DNA of 64,000 nucleotides from Lathyrus oleraceus (GCF_024323335.1 NC_066585.1:534278082-534342081), one strand, 5' to 3'; positions 47,553 through 59,655 are shown, counted from the first letter of the stretch. Numbers and translations: made by a program. Notes: generated from the sequence alone by a model not told the origin.

Positions 47553-47831
47553 TTGTTGTTGATGTGGTAATATATATAATTTTATGTCGTATACCTTTGT
47601 TATCTATGTTTGTATTATGTATTTCTTTTTACTCGAGAATATGTACCCCACGATCCTTTATTATCTATGTTGATTTGGTAATACAGAGGAACACTAGAGA
47701 ATATCTCGACATTCGTAAGTTATCACTCTTTTTTTACTTATTCTGTTTTTAAGTCGTATACCTTTGTTATCTATGTTTGTATTATGTATTTCTTCTTCTT
47801 CTTATTGCATTTCTTACTTATTTATTATTAG
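47553..47831. promoter_or_regulatory. Divergent intergenic region of the MULE with direct duplication
   Basis: Lies between the transposase (-) and mobile-domain gene (+) and may serve as promoter for both. A 41-bp stretch at 47587-47627 recurs exactly at 47754-47794. A second matching pair (GAATATGTA(C/T)CCCACGATCC, 47638-47657 and 47862-47881) shows the duplication spans more than 200 bp, reaching into the first exon of the plus-strand gene. Confidence 0.65.
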
Positions 47832-49256
47832 GATCCGAAGCGTTTTAGATGTCGTGTACATGAATATGTATCCCACGATCCTTTGATAGAACCATATATT
47901 AGAGGATGTGGTTTTAGAAATCTCCTCAACATTGTTTCGTACTCGGTGGATTACAAGTTCATTCTTGCTTTGTTGGAGCGGTGGAGACCTAAGACCCACA
48001 CATTTCACCTTCCGATCGGTGAGTATACCGTAACACTTGAGGACGTATACATGTTGTTGGGTCTCCGTATAGATGGAAAGGTCGTGAATGGTAGAGTTAA
48101 CCAAGACAACTCTATCTGCAATGAATTATTGGGTGTCCCTTTGTTCGACGATGAAACTGAGGGAGAGTCATCCGGTCAAGCAAGGGGGCAAGGTATAAAT
48201 TTAAAATACCTTAAACAATATTATGCCAATATAGTATTGTTCGGAGATTCAATCGAGTACGAGAAAATAATTAAAGCTTGGTGCTATATTATGATTTTAT
48301 TTGGTAATTTTTTATTTCCAGAAAGTACAAGTAATTCAGTAAATATTATATATTTACCTTTGTTACGCAACATTAATAAGGTAAGTACATATAGTTGGGG
48401 TTCAGCTGTGTTGGCCCATCTATATAGTGTAATGTGTAAAACTGCAAAAAAGAATACCTGTACTTTTTTTCATGTGTGTATTTGCTACAAGCATGGGGTT
48501 GGTCAAGAATGTTGTTGCTCGCCCCGATAAACGAGAACCCATTCATGTTCCCGTTTACAACTAAGTAAGTCTAACACTTTACCATTTAGTTAATTATATT
48601 TTATATTACAATTAACAGTAAATAATATTTTTCACATTTTTTATCTAAGGTGGTCAATAAGAGGGATGAACTACAATAGGTGTCTGAAACACGCTATTGT
48701 AGTCTATCGCAATCTATTGGACCACATTGGACATGAAGATGTAATACTCCTACACAACTATATTTAATTTAAAAATACTTATCAAATTATTTTTCATCTA
48801 ATTGTTTCGTAATTTTTTATAGTTTATCTGGAGGCCATATCTAGGTCTTGATCATGATGTGAACCATGACGATGCTGCAGTTTGGACAATGAAGATACCG
48901 ATTATCCGATTCACTACGGTGGAAATGCACCAGAGTAACCGGGTCAAAATACAATTCAACATGCAACAACAGATTTTAGAATCTCCCACGTGTTTGGGGA
49001 ATTGGCATCAAAAAATGGTTGATGCACAATGGGATTATTCTGACTGGAGATACTTTGCAAAAGAGATGTGTCGTCAATAGAGGAATCGACGATAACACAT
49101 ATTAAATGAACCAGTCATCCATGGTGCAAGACCAACTCAACAATATATGGCTTGGTTTAGGTCGGTAACAACTCAACAATTTGTATCTGAGCCGCGGTAT
49201 TTGATAGATCCACGCCAACTAGCTTCGTCATCGTACGCCCCACAACAATTCCCCAC
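47832..49256 (+). pseudogene. Plant mobile domain (PMD, MAIN-like) gene
   Basis: Exon model: 47832-48564, 48650-48740, 48823 onward. Introns 48565-48649 and 48741-48822 have GT-AG ends and keep phase. Domain signs: 'DPLIEPYIRGCGF' at the start, 'FHLPIGEYTVTLEDVYMLLG' near 48005, 'WGSAVLAHLY' near 48398, 'VEMHQSNRVKIQFNMQQ' near 48910. A 1-nt loss is needed at the T7 run 48464-48470. In-frame stops TAG (49078-49080) and TAA (49093-49095) interrupt a tail that otherwise continues ('HGARPTQQYMAWFRS'). The first exon is not identified. Host relatives act in gene silencing and meristem maintenance; the role of the transposon version is unknown. Confidence 0.75.
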
Positions 49257-50060
49257 CTAACACTAATGTCAAACCACTCAAATCCAACAACCAACCTCAC
49301 AACATCAACCTACCACATACACACAATAACCAAACACCTAACCTCGCAACCCGTTCATGCCATCCACCCAACAACCAACCATCCAACGTCGTAATCCATT
49401 CATACCACCCACCCAACCATAAAACCAAGAATCAAACCCTGCAACCACAACCGTCTATAGCCCAGATGATTCATATGGGTCACTTCATCGTAGCCCCCCA
49501 CCAATGACCACTCAAACATCTCATCACCAAAATACACAACCATTGTTTAACTATAGTACGTCCCAGGAACCATTACTTCGTTTCCAAAACGATTCAATGG
49601 CCCAATTTGGGCAACTATACTGTCCTTAATCCACCCAACCCCAATAATCTAAATACGATGACATGGGCACCGAACTCCATTACGGAAGCGCCGTTGGCCA
49701 GAGCCCTTTTGGATATTGGGAACAAATGATGACACATCTGTCAAATACCGCTGGAACCTCCGTCAGACCTTCCCACCAGTTATCATTCGATCAGGTCCGC
49801 ACACAAAGACCTCAAACACCTCAAGGAAATCGTGGGAGACCTCGGAGATAAACTAACGCACCTGGATGTGGAACATGGGGACATTTTGATCGGGCTGATC
49901 ATTAATTTATTGTCAGTCCAATGTAACCAATTATTACCACATGAATAATTTTTTTTACATTAATCTTTTTTATTTATGAAATAAACAAATTTTAAAATTT
50001 AAAAAAATAAATAATACAAGGGGTGTATGCGCCAGATGAATTGGCGCATACACCATATGC
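49257..50060 (+). other. MULE interior, tail of the PMD gene and spacer
   Basis: From 49257 to about 49850 the plus strand is rich in CCAACC, CAACC and CACCTAAC motifs, encoding a Pro/Gln/Thr-rich degenerate tail of the PMD protein. An open piece at 49663-49851 ends 'TPQGNRGRPRR', which fits the carboxyl end of this family. The remainder is AT-rich spacer. Confidence 0.45.
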
Positions 50061-50296
50061 ACCACTCAGGCGCCAGGGGCATTGGCGCTTTCTCATGAGA
50101 GCCAATGCTATTTCCGTCTCCTCATGAGCAGCCCAATGCATGCGTCAATGCTTGGGCGCCTCCTTTGCTAGCTTAGGGGATGCGACAGTTCATTTGGCGC
50201 ATCCTCTTCTAAAAGTGGCTATTTGGTATTTTTTTTGAAATATTTGTTATTTTCAATTTCTTTTAAATGGTTATTTAAAAAAAATCATTTTGCGAC
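50061..50296 (-). repeat. Right terminal inverted repeat of the MULE
   Basis: Reverse complement of 44645-44896 with about 80-85% identity by eye. Ends near TTTTGCGA at 50289-50296. Confidence 0.9.
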
Positions 50297-50764
50297 CATA
50301 AATTAGTTTAATTATGATTATTTAATAGTCATAGAGATGGAAGCTATAGATATGCTGGATGATTTTTCCATCACGAGCTTTAGGAAAATGATGGAGCCTG
50401 AAATACGAGGATACGAAAATTGATGAATATCTATGTAAATTTTATTTCTGGCTTAGATGCTTTTTAATTGAACTTCTTTCATCGCCTAATGTTAATTTTT
50501 TTGTTCGTAGAAAGAATGACTCTAGGAAACGTAGCTAAGAGGAAAGCTCTCCAAACAAAGAAAAAGGATGAGTTAGGCGAGCAATGTACCGACGACCCCA
50601 AAAGTAACCCTTACGACCTTTTTATTAAAGCGATTAAGTGTCATCCAAAACAGGATGCCATCATCAGTCCTAGAACTATCAAGATTTTACGCCCTGAAAG
50701 AGTTGGAGGAGGTCCACCTATTATTCAGGGTTAGAATGAAAAGGTTTCCCCTCACATAAATATT
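50297..50764 (+). other. Flank of the MULE with a possible exon at 50511-50734
   Basis: A good acceptor (TTTTTTTGTTCGTAG ending 50510) is followed by an open frame from ATG 50516 to 50734 (73 codons) that I do not recognise. It contains 'GNVAKRKALQTKKKDELG' and ends 'RPERVGGGPPIIQG'. It differs from copia gag, so it may be host-derived or a captured fragment. Upstream, a 28-codon frame (50338-50423) is also unassigned. Confidence 0.3.
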
Positions 50765-52454
50765 GTTATTATGGAGGTAAATATTAAGGGGGATGACCAC
50801 TATGGATTGCCTGATGTCTGGGGGCCTACAAAAGAGCCCTCTGATGGAGGTTCTAAGTACTTTGTGACATTCACTAATGATTTTTCTCGTAAGATATGGG
50901 TTTATAGCATGAAATATAAATCTCATGTCTTTTCCAAGTTCAAACTATGGAAGGCGGATGTTGAGAACCAAACATAGAGAATAATAAAGTATTTGCGGTT
51001 AGATGATGGAACTGAATACACATACAAGAATTTCATGAATTTCTGTGAGGAGAATGAAATCCAGAGGAACTTTTCTATGAGAAAGATACCACAACATAAT
51101 GGTGTTGCAGAGCGGATGAACATGACTCTGACGGAGAAGGAAAGGTGCCTTTGGTTGCATGTTGGTCTTTTAAAAGGTTTATGGGTAGCAACATTCAATA
51201 TGGAATGTTATTTAGTCAACATATCACCACATGCTTCATTGGATGGAAAAGTTTCAGAGGAGGTGTGGACAAGTAACCCTATTGGTCTAAGTAATTCGAG
51301 GATTTTTTGGTGTCCAACATATGTGCATATTTCCAGTGAGGATCAGTCTAAATTTTCCCCCGAAGTCAAAACGGTGCATCATTATTGACTACAATAAAGG
51401 TGTAAAAGGGTACAAGTTATGGGATCCAATTAGGAGGAAGTTGGCTATCAGTAAAGATGTTATATTTGACGAGAAGTTGATGTTGAAACACTCAGCTGTG
51501 ACAGTTGTTCTAGATACTGATGTAGAAAGTTCTAGTCAGAACAAGATCCACGTAGACATTTATGAGCCACTAGTGAGTCCAAGACAAATTTTACCCCAAC
51601 AACTGGATGAACCAAACTCAGATTCAGGTGGAGTGTAAGATTCAGGTGGAGTACACGACTATACATTTGTGTGTGATAGGGAGCCCAATCGTATTACACC
51701 TCCATTAAGATATGGGTTTAAAGACTTAGCATCATATGCTCTTCTTACCAGTTCAGGAGGCCCTTCTACATTTTGACAGTCTATGGCTACCCAAGATAAA
51801 GATAAGTGGGTGGGTGTTATGGTGGAGGAGATGGAATCCTTGAAAAATAATGAGACATGGGATCTTGTTCAGCTTCCACCGGGAAATAGAGCTATTGATT
51901 GTAAGTGGATGTATAAGAAAAAGCCAACAATAACAAGAAAAAGAAGAGGAAAAGTTCAAGGCTCGCCTAGTTGCAAAAGGTTATTCACAGCAGAAGGGGG
52001 TTATTTATGATGAGATTTTCAGTACGGTCGTTAGACACACTTCTATCAAAGTAGTATTGTTACTGGTAGCCAGCAGAAATATGCATTTAGAGTAGATGGA
52101 TGTGAAAACAACTTTCCTCCATGGTAATCTAGAGGAGAAAATCTACATTGAACATATAGAGGAATTTAGTGATACTGGACATGATAGACTTGTTTGCAAA
52201 TTGAAGAGGTCTTTGTATGGCTTGAAGAAGTCTCTAAGGCAATGGTACGAGCGCTTTGATTCATACATGCTCTTGATTGACTATAGAAGGTGTGATTATG
52301 ATTGTTGTGTTTATGTGATGAGCCTTGATGATGGCTCTTTTATTTTCCTATTTCTTTATGTTGATGATATGTTGATTGCTGCCAACCATTTGCATTATGT
52401 AAATGATTCAAAGACAAAGTTGGGTAAGGATTTTGATTTGAAGAATTTGGGCGA
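50765..52454 (+). pseudogene. Copia integrase and RT of element E
   Basis: Integrase core from 'LPDVWGPTKEPSDGGSKYF' near 50808, with the second Asp in 'LRLDDGTEYTYKNF' near 50997 and the Glu in 'QHNGVAERMNMT' near 51092. Then 'VKGYKLWDPIRRKLAISKD' near 51402. RT from 'DKWVGVMVEEMESLKNNETW' (51800) through 'KTTFLHGNLEEKIYIE' (52105) to 'FLYVDDMLIAANH' (52350) and 'LKNLG' at 52440. Several stops and frameshifts, for example at 50977, 51389 and 52096. Cut by F at 52454. Confidence 0.85.
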
Positions 52455-55400
52455 TGTCGCATTACGCGAAAAACCGGCGGGAAAACAGAACAACAGAGCC
52501 GCCACCGTGCGTTATTTATCCCAAAAGAGGGAAAGGAAACGCTCAGAGTAAACCTGGAAAAAGCATGGTCTCGCGACCAAAGAGAATGGGATCGGGAGTC
52601 GGTTATGCGGAGGGAAGGTATTAGCACCCCTACGCATCCGTCGTACTCGACGGGATCCACGCACAAAAGGGAGGGAAATGGTTGCTAAAACACTGCTCAA
52701 ACACACAAACACTGGCTGAAAGAGACACAAGAAAACAGACAAGACTGACTCGGCAGGATATCGCATCCTGGGCCTACTTAGTCTATCAAGCATAGACATC
52801 AAAGTCTAAGTAGTTCGGACTGGGAAAACGACACATGCTCGCTAGGATGTTGCATCCTATGCATACGTATCTCCTTTGGACGAAGGAGAATCAGAGCATT
52901 CGTAGCTCGGCTAACACGCACACAAACAAACACAGGCAAAGGCAAACGTGGAGCCTGAATGCCAATCACTGGGCTTACATCAGCATCCGAACCAAACAAA
53001 CCCACACTGGAACCCGAACGCCACTCGATGGACTTACATCAGCTTCCAAGCACACAACAAGACAAAACAAAGACACAGGCGCCCGGAGAGATCTGCTCAT
53101 CTCCTGCCTACGTACCTCATCTGGTATGAGGATCAGGGCGACGTAGTTCCCCTACGAAGGGACACAGGACTAGCCTAACCAGATAACAGAGGGAGACACA
53201 ACTAGGGAGACTACGACTCGAGCCTAGATGTTATCATGCAAAATCATCCCTAAGTTAAGGTTTCTAGCTAACTTGCACAGGAAGCAAGCCTATCCTATTC
53301 AACACAAGTAAACAGCAAATCAAGCATTCACAAGTAGCACACACTATATGCACACAAAAGGGGCTCAATCAAAGGGTGAGACTGCAAGAGCAAGTCATCT
53401 GTACAGGGGTGGTGTTAGCTCTTAACCTTGCCATTGAGGGGCTAAGGTGAAGCTGATGAAAGGAGAGTGAAGATAAGACTTCACAGCTCTTATCCCTGGT
53501 CAGGGAGAGCTATAGACAAAGGAGCGTGGGTTCAGAAAGGAGGAACCCTTCTACACTCGAGACTCTGACACGACTGTACATTGTACAAGATCTTGGGTTT
53601 GTGTCCCAATGCATCAACACAGTGGTGTGAGCAGAGGGACGACTCAACAGAATAGCGGGGGGTAGATTGCATATCCCTTGGGTTCCGCCAATTGCCTCAT
53701 TGAGGTCTTTACCTGCTTGGCACAAAAGTAAACAATCACAAACATCGCCTCTTAAGGAGGACTTCAGACAGGTGCCTGGCCAAGTAACAGGCCAGGTCTT
53801 CCAGACTACATGGAGACAAGAATGTTATACCTCGGTGCAAATTGCTTATCAAGCAAAGCAAAGCAATACTAGCAACTAATGTACCTGAAATCAATCAAAT
53901 ATCATCAGTATACTAATCACACAACTAAACAGCAAATGGTTTACAATTAACTATAAACAGACAACACAATCCAATGCACCAAAATGCAAGCAACTCAAAA
54001 GCCAAACATCCTACAAAACAAAACAAGTTAGTGTACAATGTCAAATGACATCTCAATCAAAAGTGAATCCACCTCCTTAGGGTATTTTGCCTCTTAACCT
54101 GAAAATCACATTCAAATATGAGATACAAGACCACTAGGACAAGCCTAGGGTCAAAAAGAAGGAAAAAAGTCAAAACAGCAAGTGCAACATGATCAACATC
54201 AACATTAATCACATACAAAGAGAATCCCATTGGTCTCATGTCTAAACCATACACCAAATTAATTTCATGCACAATTTAAGTCAAGCTAGGCAATTATGAA
54301 TCATATAGGAGCAAACAGAATAATATCACTCAAACAAATACCTAAACAGCTCAATAAATTCCACAAAAGTTCATACCTAAACAGAACATGTTCAATGAGC
54401 TACATATCAATTTTCATGCCATTTGGACAACAGGAAGTAGGGCAATGAAAATCAAAAAGTCAGCAGACATCCAAACAAGTCAACACATGGTAACAAAATG
54501 AGCATTAACTTCAATCACATGCCAAACAGTGAGAACAGATAAGAAATGGATGGGACCAAAGCCAAAATGACATCAAACATGTTATGAATCACTCCATCAA
54601 ATTTCACATTCATATGATATAGTATGAGCATTTCATGAGACATAGAAATCAACTAGTCAAGCAAAGACCAAAAAACACCAAACAGCAATCAAAATTATCA
54701 ATTAAATGGAAAATGAATCAACAATTCATGCAAACATTTATGGTGAAACTAGACATATACAAGACACAGCATGCAAAATTTGAGATCAATTGGAAAAGCC
54801 TAGGCATGTCAAATAAATTCATGAAATTGACCTAACCTAGTGTGACACAAATTGTCACACTCAACTTGCACACATCATAACTACCAAACCAGAGATCCAA
54901 AATTCACAAACTATACATCAAAATAACTAGCAAGGAGTCAAGAATTAGCATGTGAAATTTCATTCAATTTGGACAATGAATGAGTATTTGGTGATTAAAA
55001 TGGAAAAACATACAATTATGTCACACATGTCAAAGATCAATATACCATTCCAAAATTTTACCAGGCACAACTTACACTACTATGCCTAAAAAAAAGTAGA
55101 TAAAATTTGGAAACTAACAAAAAAAATCCCACCTAATTTGGACTAATATTGAATTTTTTATGAATTTTTTAAGTTTTGTAATATTTATTGAGATATTTAT
55201 TTAAGTTATACGAATTAGTTAATTAAATTAATGGCAGTAACGTGATTAATCCATTGCCAAGCCAAAACGCATAGCAGCATTATTTCGCTGTCACGTGGTG
55301 ATTCGCTGGCATGTGGTGGGAAACAAAATTCAAAATTCGCCTGGCCTTGGAACGGATTAAGCACGGTATTTTCCCAGAATCTCTCATGTTCATACCGTGT

Positions 55401-57121
55401 TCATAGCTTCTTCCATTGCTAGCTTCGGTTACGATCCAATCTCAACGAAAATACGCAAATGATATACGGATCTCTTCGTCTTTCAACGTAGGTTACAAAT
55501 ATGCAAACGAAATTTCCTAAAGATTATCACACGCGAAGATTCGATCGAAAGAAGTTTCGTCATGCAAACTTTGAATCAAGATATCTCTCTCAAATCTTAA
55601 CGGATTTTGATTCCACAACTTGCAATGCATTCTACAATCAGAGATCTACAATATCCACATCACAATTTTGAAAATCGTTAGAGTCGAATTCCAACCTTAG
55701 TTCGAGTGCAGTTCCGGATTTGTGCTTGTTTTGTTTCAATTCACGAAAACAGGTGAAGTATGTTGATTAGGAAGATGATTGGTACAGCTTTGGTAGCTCA
55801 ACAATACTCCAAGCGCTCAAATTCTTGATTTGCCATTGATGAACGATTTTGGACAGTTGGAGTTTTTGATGGTTTTGAGCTCCAATTGATGCAAACAGCT
55901 CTTGATTAACACCTGCAAATGAGAACTACACCAAGAAATTGCACGAAAATTGATGAATTATTGATGAATTTGAGAAAAAAAGTTTATGAACAATGGAGAA
56001 AAAGTGAGAGAATTGAGAGAGTTTTTTGTGATTTTCTGTTTGGATCTTGAAAAATGATTAGTGCTTAGTGAATACAGTTGCAATTATCTATTTATACCAA
56101 GGCTTAATCACAAAATTAATTAAGATTAGCAAAATTGGAGAATTAGTGTAATGTGCAATTTCACCACTTTTGGCCAAAATGCCCTTTCTCAAACCAGCTG
56201 ATTTTTCTGCCCAAACTTGGTTCCAACAGGTCACAAATGACATTTAGAAAGTGTTGCAAAAAGTCCCATCTCAAAATTCCAATTATTTCTCAAATTGGAC
56301 CATTTTGCCCTTGGATTTTAATTAGTGCACTTGAAAATTGACCTTTTTGTGTGAATGCTTTTGGCAAAAATGTGATGATGGATTATGAAAGTATACATCA
56401 AATGTGATTTGCTCAAAGAAAAACCATCCAATTTGGTCACTCCAGGTGAAAGTTATGGCACTTTGATTTCGGGCATTTTCTGAAAATGATTGGTCCATAT
56501 CTTGCTAACCACACATGGGAATTTCAAGTTCTTGGACTTTCTGGAATGGTGAGATCAAGATCTTCAACTTTCATGTTGGACAAAATTTCATTTGAATCTT
56601 GTATGATGAAGTAATTTTGAGGGGAAAAACTTTCCATTTTGGGCAGCTGAAATTACAGGTCACCTGCCATTTTAGGAAACTTCTTGTCTGACCTCCAAAT
56701 CTTCAACCTTGGTCTTTGATATGTCAAATGAGACTTATATGGACATGAATGAGGCCTTTCAAACCATTTCCCACCTTCCAATCCATAAAATCAGGCACAG
56801 TTGACCACAATTGACTTTCTAGGGTTTCTGGTTGACTGAACAATGACTGATGATTTCTGAGCATCCAATCTTTGGCCAAATCACTTCAAAATGATCCTTA
56901 GACCATATGAGCTTGATAAATCCACCCTAGGGCTTTGTCTCAATGAAAATGGCACTTGCTTGCTTGATTGACTGATTCTCCTAACCAGTTTGACCTAATT
57001 TGTCAGTTGATCTTGCACTTGGGTCAATGGCTATGCAATGCTATGCAATGGCCTATGTTATGTTATGACCTATTATGAAAATGAATGTACAAAAGGTAGG
57101 GTGCAAATTTGAGGTGCTACA
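52455..57121 (-). repeat. Solo LTR F, Ogre-type, 4667 bp
   Basis: Begins TGTCGC and ends GCTACA (near-inverted ends). Flanked by GGCGA (52450-52454) and GGCGC (57122-57126), an imperfect 5-bp target duplication. The interrupted RT frame of E resumes directly after it. Minus-strand features: TATAAATA (56090-56097), a 'GGTGCTAATACCTTCCC' block near 52620, and 'CGGTGGCGGCTCTG' near the 3' end, all of which parallel the LTR of B and of Ogre elements. There is no PBS, gag or pol inside. The best reading is one long LTR left by recombination of a full Ogre-like element; a long terminal-repeat-less derivative is the alternative. Open frames inside are short and unremarkable. Confidence 0.75.
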
Positions 57122-58010
57122 GGCGCTACAAAGAATATTCTTGGGAAGGAAATTCATAGGGACCTAGGAGCTAATAAATTATGGTTGTCTTAGAAAAGCA
57201 ATGTTAAAGGTGTTTTGAGAAGATTTGACATGAACAAGGCAAATCCTGTGAGTACTCCATTGGCGAATCACTTTAAGCTCTCTTTGGAGTAATGTATGAA
57301 GACTGACTCAGAGATTGAAGATACGTCTAAAATTCGTTATTCCAGTACAATTGATTGTTTGATGTATGATATGGGTTTACACTAGATCGGATTTGGCATA
57401 AGCAGTTAGTCAAGTGTGCAAGTTCATGTCCAAGCCAAGGAAGCAGCATTGGGAAGCAATCAAATGGATCCTAAGGTACTTGAAGAGTATAACAGATCAT
57501 TATATCATGTTCATCAAGAAGTATGGTGTTCCATCAGTTGTGGGATATGTGGATTCTAACTATGCAGGTGATCTAGATGATAGGAGGTCTATAACAGAGT
57601 ATGTCTTTAGTCTTGCGGGGGGACCTATATGCTGGAAATCATAAGTTCAATCCATAGTAGCTATGTCAACAATTTAGACAAAATATATGGCTGTAGCTGA
57701 AGCTGACAAGGAAACATTATGTGTTACATGGTTAGTCAAAGAGTTGGGTGTTGAGTAAGGTGGAGTTCAGTTGCATTGTGATAGTCAAAGTGCTATCTAT
57801 TTGGACAACAATCAGGTGTATCTTGTTAGGACCAATCATATTGATGTGAGGTTCCACAAGATCAGGATGTTGTTGGCATCTGGATAAATATTATTTCAGA
57901 ACGCTCATACTTCAGAGAATGCAACTGATATGTTGACCAAGTCAGTCACCATTGACAACTTCAAGCATTGTTTAGACTTATTATATATTTTTCAGTGTTA
58001 AGCAGGAGGT
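57122..58010 (+). pseudogene. Copia RT end and RNase H of element E
   Basis: Resumes with 'KNILGKEIHRDLGANKLWL' at 57130, 'VLRRFDMNKANPVSTPLANHFKLS' split by no gap but diverged, then RNase H: 'VGYVDSNYAGDLDDRRSITE' near 57540, 'AVAEADKETLC' near 57692 and 'TDMLTKSVTIDNFKHCL' near 57930. Stops at several places, for example 57193, 57291 and 57641. Confidence 0.8.
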
Positions 58011-58086
58011 GTACCTCCTCAGTTTCCATGAAGAATCGTTATGCAAGAAGTCTTTATAGGAGTTTGATATTCGTCAAGATGAAGAT

Positions 58087-58510
58087 TGTTGAATATGGCT
58101 CATATTATTGAGATAATTATGGTTTGCAAAAATAACTATGGGTTGTTGAGAGTATAACTCATATTGTTGAGATAATTATGGATTTTTGAGATAACTATAA
58201 GCTGTTGAGAGAATATCTCATATTGTTGAGATAATTATGGATAAAGATAATTGTTTGTTGATGGAAACTAAGGATTAGGGTTTTAGATAAACTAAAACCT
58301 CATATATTATATATATGGTTTGTAACACTATAATCTATATACAATACAATTCACAAGACATAAATAAAAGGAGATATAGCTACTCTATAATTACAGAAGT
58401 AGACAATTTTACCGAACTAAGTAGAAGTAGGCAATTTGACCGAACTAAGTGAATAAATTTTTTGTGTATTTTTGTTTAATCTTATCTCTATTCGCGTTTC
58501 TGTTCTAACA
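58087..58510 (+). repeat. 3' LTR of element E
   Basis: Starts TGTTGAATATGG and ends TTCTAACA (inverted TGTT/AACA termini), 424 bp. U3 holds three imperfect tandem units containing CATATTGTTGAGATAATTAT (58098, 58164 and 58227 regions). A TATA-like ATATATATGG lies near 58308. No partner LTR is in the window. Confidence 0.65.
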
Positions 58511-58676
58511 AATTATTATACAATTTTTTTTAACAACATTAACAATAGAGTTATTAACTCTTTCCCGGACTAACATTTCTGTCATTCCAAAAATTAATTC
58601 TCTTATGCATCATGTTAACTAAGAAGAAGTTTCTAAGTTATATTATATAATATATATATTATATATATATATATAT

Positions 58677-58719
<43 letters not shown>

Positions 58720-58884
58720 ATAACAAAATAGCTGTCATTCATTTGTTTAATTGACATTGGGCAGGCTTTGACTTTGTTATGATGTTTTCTTTAGAATATA
58801 TATACTTGATGTAACATGATGATCGGAAGAAACTCAAGAAGATATTAATTCAATTTACAGCTACTTCGATCTTTTTTCGCCACA
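58511..58884. other. AT-rich spacer with (AT)n tract
   Basis: Contains about 90 bp of AT/TATAT repeats at 58635-58726. TATATATACTTG near 58797 could be a TATA box for the small gene that follows. No other feature seen. Confidence 0.5.
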
Positions 58885-59388
58885 ATGGAAAACCATATTA
58901 CAGAAGCCCTCCAGTCAAGCCATTCGAACTACAAGAGTGTGGTAAGAAAAATAAAATTGATGATCAAATTTCTTTTCCACTTTTTTTAAGCAAAAGAATT
59001 TTCTTGTCCATTATATTTTGTTATTGATCATGTGTATATATGAACTTCATTGAACCAATACGCATCTTTCGTAATCTTTCTTTTGAATCTAGTAATACAT
59101 TTTCGTATTTGTCCATCCAATTCAAACTCAACTCCACAACTCCATATGTAATGCATTGTGATTTGTGTTTAGTAAAATGAATAAACTTTTGTTTATCACT
59201 AAAACATCTTATATTTTTCTGATAAAAAATACCAGTCGACACAGGAGTATCAAGAAAGGTATAAAGCACCCAGAATCAAAAGAATTAAAAAAAGTTATCA
59301 AACACCTGGAGAAAAATCTAAAGTGAAAGAACCTGAAGAGCCTCGAGAAAATGAAGAAAGAGTAACAGGGGAAGATCCTAAGACAGAG
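58885..59388 (+). CDS. Possible small two-exon gene, Lys/Glu-rich
   Basis: Exon 1 58885-58941 (ATG, 19 codons) ends at GTG|GTAAGA. Exon 2 59236-59388 (51 codons) begins after TACCAG and ends at GAG|GTTTTT. Both exons are whole numbers of codons, so the intron (58942-59235) is phase 0. The protein starts 'MENHITEALQ' and has a basic then strongly acidic part ('KSYQTPGEKSKVKEPEEP'). If exon 2 is not spliced at 59388 it stops four codons later. No family recognised. It could be the 5' end of a larger gene lost to the LINE, or chance. Confidence 0.3.
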
Positions 59389-59655
59389 GTTTTTAATCTT
59401 TAATCCCTTCATTATCTTTTACATATATTAATACAACAAATATATTTTATTAGTTTTGATATAACTATTATTATTTTAGATATAGCATTAATAATTTGAT
59501 TTTATATATATATATATATTATATTTCTATAATAAATAATTGAGATTAATATAGACAAAACAATAATAAGTATTGAATCTAGACAATACTAGTTATTTGT
59601 GTCGGAAGATCACCACTGATTTAGCGTTGGTATACTGGATTATTAAGGCATCACA
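59389..59655. other. AT-rich spacer
   Basis: No gene; short TA repeat near 59504-59521. Probably contains the 5' untranslated part of the LINE. Confidence 0.4.

Larger units (their letters stand above)
44645..50296. mobile_element. Mutator-like element (MULE) with plant-mobile-domain gene
   Basis: Inverted termini of about 240 bp (44645-44896 and 50061-50296) enclose a MULE transposase on the minus strand and a plant mobile domain gene on the plus strand, arranged head to head. I could not identify a convincing 9-bp target duplication, so the ends are good to about 10 bp. Both genes are broken. MULE families carrying such genes are known in plants. Confidence 0.85.
50765..58510 (+). mobile_element. 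Ty1/copia element E, 5'-truncated, split by solo LTR F
   Basis: Integrase core, RT and RNase H of a Tork/Tnt1-like copia element run from about 50765 to 52454 and, after F, from 57122 to about 58010. A 3' LTR follows at 58087-58510. No 5' LTR or clear gag is seen, so the left end is truncated or degenerate. All coding parts are broken. Confidence 0.8.

Noticed and set aside
52835..53178. Overlapping plus-strand frames of 76-103 codons in F
   Set aside because: Low-complexity 'ACACACAAACAAACAC'-type sequence in an LTR; no domain and no conserved start context.
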